From NCBI GenBank assembly GCA_964622625.1, contig CAZUUQ010000001.1:1-64000 (forward strand): a DNA stretch of 64,000 bases, given 5' to 3'. The stretch comes from CAZCWM01 sp964622625 (GTDB lineage Bacteria > Planctomycetota > Phycisphaerae > Phycisphaerales > Phycisphaeraceae). The translations under genes were made by a program, and so were the position numbers. The stretch's first letter is position 1; every line of letters begins with the position of its first letter. This document shows positions 58,388 to 64,000 of this stretch, in pieces. A model generated the notes under the pieces. That model searched no databases. It was given only the letters and a program-made list of their open reading frames with translations, and was not told where the DNA came from.

Positions 58388-59788
58388 TCAGGACACGCCT
58401 TGACGCGGCAACGAGGACGATGTGGATGGCGAGGCTGGCGCGGGTGGCTTGAGGGTCTCTCTGGAGGCCGTTCCGCTGGCAGTGGGGGCGGGCAGAGGTT
58501 CGGCGGTAGGCTCCTCGGGCATGCGGGAAGCTTCCGGGACCATGCGGCGCAGCGCCACCTGCTGGCGGCCGAGCTTGTATGCCATCACCGTCACGAAACT
58601 GAAGAGCACCAGAAAGATCGCCAGCACATAGCGGGCGCGGAAAAAGACCATGCTGAAACCCAGGACGGCGAATATCGCCGCGATGATGTAGATCACGGTG
58701 ACCGTGATCTTCACGCTGAGATTCGGCCCCAGGTGCAGATTCTTGACCGCGCGCAGGAGCTGGTGATGCAGGTGCTGGTTGTCGGGGCTGAAGAGCGGCT
58801 GGCCGCTGAGTTTGCGTCGTACGATGGCCAGCGTGGTGTCGGTGATCGGCAGGGCGAAGACGATCAGGCCCGAAAGGACCAGGAACGGCCCCATCGACGC
58901 GGCATGCACGAACAGCAGGATCGTCGAGACGCACAGATAACCCAGCAGAAGTGAGCCGGCATCCCCCATGAAAATGTTGGCGGGATTGAAGTTGTACGGC
59001 AGGAAGCCGAGAAGGGCTCCAATGACCGCCAGACACATGACGATGCGCACCGCGTCATAGAACAAGTCGGATCCCGCCAGTTCGGGACGGCCGCTATGTA
59101 TCGCCAGGTAGATGGAGATGGCCAGAAAGCCCAGCATGGCGATGGTGCAGATGCCCGCGGCCAAGCCGTCCAGGCCGTCCATCAGGTTCACCGAATTGCA
59201 GCCGCCGAGCACGAAAGCCGCGATGATGAGTGTGCCCAGAACATAGGCCGCCAGGTTATCGATTTGCAGACCCAGGAAATCAATGCCGATGGCGGGCAGC
59301 TCTAGTCCCACGGTCGCCAGTGTGGTGGTGACCAGACGATCACCGAGCATCTGGTCACCGACGTGCTGGCTGGCCAGGGCCGCGGCGGCGATCAGTTGTC
59401 CGCCCACCTTGGCGCGCGGGCTGATGCCGACCACGTCATCTATCAGGCCCACAAAGACGATGACGGCGGCGCCGAAGATGATTCCCGGCGGGAAAGGCAG
59501 TCGCGCGGGCATGTCGGTCTCACGCAGAAACAGGCAGACAAACACGCCCGCCAGCCAACCGACAAAAATCGCCACACCGCCCAGGTACGCCACCGGCTCG
59601 ATGTGGGCCTTGCGATCCAGGTCGGGCAGGTCGACGATCTGGTTGGCCACCGCCAGATGACGCATCATCGGAGTGAGCACGAAGCTTGCGATGAAGGCGG
59701 CGAAGAAGACCCACATATAAGGCGACAGCACCGCATCCACGCGGCTGGTCAGGGTCTCGGCGGCTTGTATGGCTGATGTCGGCTCCAT
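58388..59788 (-). CDS. Polyprenyl-phosphate sugar-1-phosphate transferase (WecA/TagO/MraY superfamily)
   Basis: A multi-pass membrane enzyme of about 466 residues that loads a sugar-1-phosphate from a UDP-sugar onto undecaprenyl phosphate. Motifs: GLIDDVVGI (metal-binding Asp), NSVNLMDGLDGLAAG, NIFMGDAGSLLLG and the WecA-type DNQHLHHQLL near the C-terminus, which favours WecA/TagO over MraY. The sugar is likely an N-acetylhexosamine. A Pro/Ala/Ser-rich tail of about 60 residues follows the last helix. The ATG at 59788 is my choice; GTGs at 59800 and 59791 are possible. It ends the polysaccharide set and probably starts glycan assembly. Confidence 0.9.
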   Translation of the reverse strand: MEPTSAIQAAETLTSRVDAVLSPYMWVFFAAFIASFVLTPMMRHLAVANQIVDLPDLDRKAHIEPVAYLGGVAIFVGWLAGVFVCLFLRETDMPARLPFPPGIIFGAAVIVFVGLIDDVVGISPRAKVGGQLIAAAALASQHVGDQMLGDRLVTTTLATVGLELPAIGIDFLGLQIDNLAAYVLGTLIIAAFVLGGCNSVNLMDGLDGLAAGICTIAMLGFLAISIYLAIHSGRPELAGSDLFYDAVRIVMCLAVIGALLGFLPYNFNPANIFMGDAGSLLLGYLCVSTILLFVHAASMGPFLVLSGLIVFALPITDTTLAIVRRKLSGQPLFSPDNQHLHHQLLRAVKNLHLGPNLSVKITVTVIYIIAAIFAVLGFSMVFFRARYVLAIFLVLFSFVTVMAYKLGRQQVALRRMVPEASRMPEEPTAEPLPAPTASGTASRETLKPPAPASPSTSSSLPRQGVS

Positions 59789-59901
59789 CACCCAAGTCAC
59801 GTCAAGCGCTCATGTCGCCAGAGGCGTCGCCGCCGGGGACGCCGGGCGGCGGCGTCATGCCGCAAGCCATGCCATGGGCATCCGACGCCGAGGGGCGACG
59901 A

Positions 59902-62136
59902 TCAACCCGTCCGCGTGGGGACCGGCGTCGGCGTGACGGCCGGCTCCTGCTGGCGGTAGCGGTAGAAAGCCTCGAAGTTCTTGCGGAAGTATCCGCCCGT
60001 GCTCGCCCGCGCGCGGTTGAGCACGATGCCCAGAAGTTGCGCCTTGTGGTCGTCCAGTTCGCGAATCACGCGGGCAATCATACCACGTTCGTCCGCCATT
60101 GCCCGGGCCACAATCACGGCCGCATCCGCCTGCCGGGCCACCAGTTTGGCTTCCGAACCGACGAAGACCGGCGGGGTGTCGATCAGGATCACGTCATAGC
60201 GTTCGCGCAGCGTTCTGAGCAACTGCCCGAAAGCCGGCCGCTCCAGCAGCTCGGGCTCGGCACCAGCGCAGGCGCCGGCGGTCAGCACCGAAACCGACTG
60301 CTCGCCTGTGTTCTTGATGGCCGCATCCACGGCGCACTGGCCCGCCAGCACGTCCGCGAGCCCCGGTCTGGGCGGCAGGGAGAACTGTTTGTGCTGCCCC
60401 GGGCGGCGGAAGTTGGCGTCGATCACCAGGACGCGGCGGCCGATCAGGGCCAGGCCGTCAGCCAGATTGCCGATCACGGCCGTTACCCCCGCCTGGGCCT
60501 GACCGCAGGTGAACATCACCGTGCGGGCGTCGATCTTCTCGATGGACCGCACCATCGCGGTGCGAACCTGTCGGAACGATTCGGCCATAAGCCCGGTCGG
60601 ATCGCCGCGCACCACCCCTTCAACCTGGGTTGGCGAGGAGGGATCTTCCGCGGTGTCGGGAATCATTCCCAAGGGCCTGGCGCCGGGCAGGGTGCTGACG
60701 TCCGACGGCCCCTTGAGGCGCTGATCGGACATCTCGATCAGCAGGACCAACCCCAGCACGGCACCGAGGGCGAGGATCATGGTCACCGTCGGCACGATGT
60801 ACCACTTGGGGAACACAAGCTTCGGTTCGGTGGCGGCGAACATACGTTCGATCGGCGTCTTGTCCGGGCGTTCGGCGATCGCCTGCTGGTTCGACAGGGC
60901 GGCCTCGAGATTCCGCAATTCTTCAAGCCGGCGTGTCTCGAGGTTCTTGAGCTGCTGGTAGCGCTCCTGCTTGCTGGCCAGGTCCATCACCGCGCCGCGG
61001 GTCTGCTCCAGTTGCCGCTCCAAACCCGCCGACTGCTCTTCAAGGGCGGAAATCGATTTGGCGTACTGCTCAAGCTGTACTTCCTGGCGCTGCCGCAGGA
61101 GATTGTCCATCACCGCCTGCAACTCCTGCTCGACCTCGATCAGCCGCCGATCCAGCGATTTCACCTGGCGGTGGTTGGGGCCGAACATGTCCAGGTACAC
61201 ACCACGCTGTTCGCGCAGCAGGCGTGCGCGCTCCTCGCGCTGGTTGACCGACGGGTCCATCCGCACTTCGGCGACCGCTGTCGGATCGTGCAGCACCTCG
61301 CCGCGCTGCTGCGCCTGCTGGAGCGCGGCGTATCCCTCGCGCAGATTCGCCAGTTCGAATCGCACTTCCATCACCCGCGTCGCCAGCAACTGGTGCTGCA
61401 AAGACTCGCTGTTGGCGCGGGCGTCGAGCGATTCGATCTCCTCGGTCTGGGTGAACAGGCGCAGCTCCTGCTGGATGGATTCGATCTGGCGGTTCAGGTT
61501 GTCGCGCTGCCGCACCCACGTGGCCCGCACCTGGGCCGACTGGTTCACGGCCTCGCTGTCGATCTGACTGAGGTAACGGGTCACCACGGTGTCCAGGATG
61601 CGCTGCGCTTCCCGGCGGTAGGGGATGCGCAGGTTCGCCTGGAAGTGGAACGAGTTTCGCACTGAAAACACACGCAAGGCGTCCTGAAGGTCTTCCCGAG
61701 CCTGGGTCATATCCACCTGGCCCTCGCCTTGAACGTATTGCTGGAACCATTGGGTGTCGCGCAGTTCATTGATGGCACTGTCGATGACGAAGTTGCTCAT
61801 GAGCTGGGCCATCTCGGTGGCCTTCTTGGCCTCGACGGTGTCCATGTTGCCGCCGGTGCGCGGCTCGGCGCCGGGGCTGTCCAGGCCGCTTTCAATGCCC
61901 CCGGTGATGCGCAGTTGCGTGGTGGTCTGATACCGCGGCATCGTGAAAAGCAGCACGACCCAGAGGATCACGCCGATAACCATGCCCACCGCCGCGGTCA
62001 GCAGCAGCATATGCTGGTATTGGCGCAACACGCGTATGGGATCGACGGGCGAGAAACGCGTTGACGCGACCGGGGCGCCCGCGCCGCCCATGCCCGGCGG
62101 CGGCAGCATTGGTTTTTGCGTGCTGGGGCTGATCAT
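59902..62136 (-). CDS. Wzz/BY-kinase-like polysaccharide chain-length protein with degenerate P-loop
   Basis: A 744-residue inner-membrane protein with an N-terminal Wzz domain (two membrane helices, LTAAVGMVIGVILWVVLLFT near residue 47 and IVPTVTMILALGAVLGLVLLI near 450) around a long coiled-coil periplasmic part. The cytoplasmic domain resembles BY-type tyrosine kinases. Walker A' (VLVIDANFRRPG) and Walker B (DVILIDTPPVF) are intact, but the P-loop reads CGQAQAGVTAV and lacks the GK[ST] residues. A Tyr-containing C-terminus (GGYFRKNFEAFYRYRQQEP) remains. Such proteins set polysaccharide chain length and export. GAGG 7 bases before the ATG sets the start. It starts 4 bases after the TPR gene stop. 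Confidence 0.87.
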   Translation of the reverse strand: MISPSTQKPMLPPPGMGGAGAPVASTRFSPVDPIRVLRQYQHMLLLTAAVGMVIGVILWVVLLFTMPRYQTTTQLRITGGIESGLDSPGAEPRTGGNMDTVEAKKATEMAQLMSNFVIDSAINELRDTQWFQQYVQGEGQVDMTQAREDLQDALRVFSVRNSFHFQANLRIPYRREAQRILDTVVTRYLSQIDSEAVNQSAQVRATWVRQRDNLNRQIESIQQELRLFTQTEEIESLDARANSESLQHQLLATRVMEVRFELANLREGYAALQQAQQRGEVLHDPTAVAEVRMDPSVNQREERARLLREQRGVYLDMFGPNHRQVKSLDRRLIEVEQELQAVMDNLLRQRQEVQLEQYAKSISALEEQSAGLERQLEQTRGAVMDLASKQERYQQLKNLETRRLEELRNLEAALSNQQAIAERPDKTPIERMFAATEPKLVFPKWYIVPTVTMILALGAVLGLVLLIEMSDQRLKGPSDVSTLPGARPLGMIPDTAEDPSSPTQVEGVVRGDPTGLMAESFRQVRTAMVRSIEKIDARTVMFTCGQAQAGVTAVIGNLADGLALIGRRVLVIDANFRRPGQHKQFSLPPRPGLADVLAGQCAVDAAIKNTGEQSVSVLTAGACAGAEPELLERPAFGQLLRTLRERYDVILIDTPPVFVGSEAKLVARQADAAVIVARAMADERGMIARVIRELDDHKAQLLGIVLNRARASTGGYFRKNFEAFYRYRQQEPAVTPTPVPTRTG

Positions 62137-62140
62137 GGCT

Positions 62141-64000
62141 TTACCTCATTCCCCCGGCCAGCGCCTGTAGCTGCGCGTCAATGTTGGCCAGAAGTTGCTG
62201 GTTATTGGATTCTTCGGCCAACGTTCTGGCCGACTCCAGATGGTTGCGGGCCACGGCCGTCTGACCGAGCTGCGCCAGAATGATCCCCATGTGCATTTCC
62301 GGGTAGGGCCCCGCGCTCAGGTTCACACTGCGTCGCAGAGTCTCCAGGGCCAGGGTCGGCCGCCCCGCCTTATATTGCGCCCAACCCAGCGTGTCGAGAA
62401 CCTGGGCATTGCGCGGGGCGATGGCGGCGGCCCGTTCGGCATAGGTCAGCGCCTCGGTTCCGCGGTTGAGGTTATCGGCCAGGATGAACGCCAGGTTGTT
62501 GAGCGCTTCCACGTCGTGGGGGAACTGCTCAACAATCTGACGGAAACCATCGGCGGCGTTCTGGTACCGGCCGGCATTGAGGTGTGCCGTCGCGGCTATC
62601 CGCATGGCCAAGGTCCGCAATGGCGAGTCATCGGGGATGCGCGCCTGGGCCAGTCGGGCGGTCACTGCTTCAAATCGGCCATCCCTGAGTTCCATGCGAG
62701 CGATCATCAGCTCCATGGCCGGGGCCCGGTTGCCGGCGCTCAATTCGGTCATCAGTTCGATGCTTTGCTGCGGCCCCACCGCCAGCAGCATCTGATCGGA
62801 AACCGCTTCCAGTTGACTGACGTCCTGGGTCTGCCGCACCGCCTGGCGCAGCCCTTCCATGGCCTCCTCACGGCGATCGAGCATCGCCAAGGCTCTGGCG
62901 CGGATAGCCAACAGCACCGGCTGACGGGCAACCATCGGCTCCTGGGAGTTGAGCAGTGCCATGGCGTCCGTGGCGCGGTCGGCGGCCAGCATCGACGTCG
63001 CCGCGTCGGCCAGTAACGCCGGATGCGGCGACATTTCGAACGCCTGCCGCAGCAGCCCCAACTGCTCATCCACGCGCCCCTGGGCGGCCGCCAGCCGCGC
63101 TTTCCACTGCGGCCAGGTCGGATCGGTCGGAAAGCGCGTGGAGGCATCGTCCAGCACCCGCCGCAGAGGAGCATAACGCTGAGACGAAAGCAGCAGTTCC
63201 GCCAGGGCGACGTAATGGTCGGCCCTCTCCGGCGAGCGCTCGATGAGGGTGCGCAGTTCGCGTTCGGCATCGCCCAGCTCGTTGCGTGAGGCATGGATCT
63301 GCGCGAGCAGGCGTCGCGCCTGGCTCATGTCGGGATCCAGACTCAACACCTGACGCAGATCGCTGATGACCTGGGGGTCATGCTGCGGATCGGTGCGCAG
63401 CAGCACGGCCCGGTGGTAATACGCCACCGGATTGCGTGGCTGCTGTTCGATGGCTCGGTTGAAGGCTTCCAGGGCCTGCTCGCGCAGCGAACGGGCCTGG
63501 TTGATGTTGCCGGCCATCAGTGCGCTTGTGGCCCGGGGCACCAACATGGCGCCCTGGAGCATTTGCGTCGTCACACTGCTGCCGTGGCGCTTGACATACT
63601 CGTCCAACTGCTCCTGGGCTTTGTCGACGTCGCCGGCCCGCACCATGGCCTCGATCCAGCGAAGGCGGGCCCGTTCGTCATCGGGCTTGGCACGTACGAT
63701 CTGCCCGTAGAGTTCGGCAGCCTGACGGTCTTGTGCCATGCGGAACAGCGAATCCGCCAACTGCCGCGTCGCCTGCTTTTCAGCGGGGTCTTCAAGTTCG
63801 ATGGCCCTTTGATACGCCTGCTGGGCATCCTGAAGGGCGTTGATCTGCAACAGGAAGGCGCCCAGCAAGGCCCAGTCGTCCCAGGCGACATCGGCGCCCT
63901 TGTCGGCCACGTATTTCGCCAGCAGGTCACGCGCCTGCAGGGGGTAGCCGGCGTGGGCGCGAATGGCGGCCGCGGCCGTGACATTCTCACGCGTCAGACC
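62141..64000 (-). CDS. TPR-repeat protein of the exopolysaccharide set, N-terminus beyond the window
   Basis: Partial: at least 619 residues, open to the window end. It consists of many TPR-like helical repeats, such as AQQAYQRAIELEDP, EQALEAFNRAIEQQPRNPVAY, AERELRTLIERSPERADHYV and LTYAERAAAIAPRNAQVLDTLGWAQYKA (quoted in part). Such proteins act as scaffolds; in polysaccharide clusters, PrsT/PEP-CTERM-type TPR proteins help assemble or regulate export machinery. No enzyme motif is visible. It lies directly before the Wzz-like gene with 4 bases between them and is likely the start of the same operon or part of a longer one. Confidence 0.83.
   Translation of the reverse strand, partial: GLTRENVTAAAAIRAHAGYPLQARDLLAKYVADKGADVAWDDWALLGAFLLQINALQDAQQAYQRAIELEDPAEKQATRQLADSLFRMAQDRQAAELYGQIVRAKPDDERARLRWIEAMVRAGDVDKAQEQLDEYVKRHGSSVTTQMLQGAMLVPRATSALMAGNINQARSLREQALEAFNRAIEQQPRNPVAYYHRAVLLRTDPQHDPQVISDLRQVLSLDPDMSQARRLLAQIHASRNELGDAERELRTLIERSPERADHYVALAELLLSSQRYAPLRRVLDDASTRFPTDPTWPQWKARLAAAQGRVDEQLGLLRQAFEMSPHPALLADAATSMLAADRATDAMALLNSQEPMVARQPVLLAIRARALAMLDRREEAMEGLRQAVRQTQDVSQLEAVSDQMLLAVGPQQSIELMTELSAGNRAPAMELMIARMELRDGRFEAVTARLAQARIPDDSPLRTLAMRIAATAHLNAGRYQNAADGFRQIVEQFPHDVEALNNLAFILADNLNRGTEALTYAERAAAIAPRNAQVLDTLGWAQYKAGRPTLALETLRRSVNLSAGPYPEMHMGIILAQLGQTAVARNHLESARTLAEESNNQQLLANIDAQLQALAGGMR

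Noticed and set aside
59776..61665. A 629-codon plus-strand open frame opposite the Wzz-like gene
   Set aside because: Antisense shadow of a gene with clear Wzz and Walker motifs; its own product shows only His/Gln/Leu-rich low complexity.

Overview
The window is high-GC bacterial DNA that reads as a planctomycete, most likely of the Phycisphaerae or a related lineage. The reasons are an N-terminal LEPR-XLL-type motif (MEPRLLLSA) on a giant surface protein, secreted proteins of planctomycete style, a very long housekeeping SecA, and a peptidoglycan/division cluster. Four runs of exactly 100 N mark scaffold joins, which suggests a metagenome or draft assembly. Two of them (8198-8297 and 40232-40331) are flanked by identical 55-bp copies. 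Those genes are therefore continuous once the overlap is collapsed. The other two gaps (5115-5214 and 45731-45830) show no overlap, so sequence is truly missing there.

Layout. 1-4.2 kb (minus strand): part of a dcw cluster, rsmH, a LysM membrane protein, ftsL and ftsI. 4.3-5.1 kb: fabI. 5.6-20.2 kb: one giant gene of about 4,824 codons. It carries PPC-like domains, beta-propeller and beta-helix-like repeats, an Ig-like domain and a C-terminal metzincin-type peptidase. 20.5-27.2 kb (plus): a DUF3467 protein, a GAF-HlyD fusion, a PqqD-like/M50/HlyD fusion and a shortened SecA. I read this as a candidate dedicated export module for the giant protein. 27.3-31.5 kb: an Rrf2-type regulator, phosphofructokinase, a small zinc-ribbon protein, and a minus-strand set DUF502 - HPF - EIIA(Ntr) - HPr. 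31.7-39.9 kb: a uronate-isomerase-like protein, small membrane or secreted proteins, the full-length SecA, SucC, and a stand-alone sigma-region-4-like protein.

39.9-47.3 kb (minus): secreted proteins. Two DUF3352-like paralogues flank an FG-GAP/VCBS-type protein and a trypsin-like protease. 47.5-54.5 kb: mnmA, murB, an SMP-30-family protein, an ABC exporter, a PEBP/YbhB protein and an MDR-family dehydrogenase. 54.7-58.1 kb: rplU with an SGNH hydrolase, convergent with rpsB-tsf across a strong bidirectional terminator. 58.4-64 kb (minus): an exopolysaccharide set of a TPR protein (cut by the window end), a Wzz/tyrosine-kinase-like protein with a degenerate P-loop, and a WecA/MraY-type phosphoglycosyltransferase.

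The most interesting part is 5.6-27.2 kb. A giant LEPR protein sits beside an envelope-spanning set of two adaptor proteins (one carrying an integral-membrane peptidase), a possible peptide-recognition domain and a private SecA-like motor. No rRNA, tRNA, CRISPR array, transposase or phage gene was seen.
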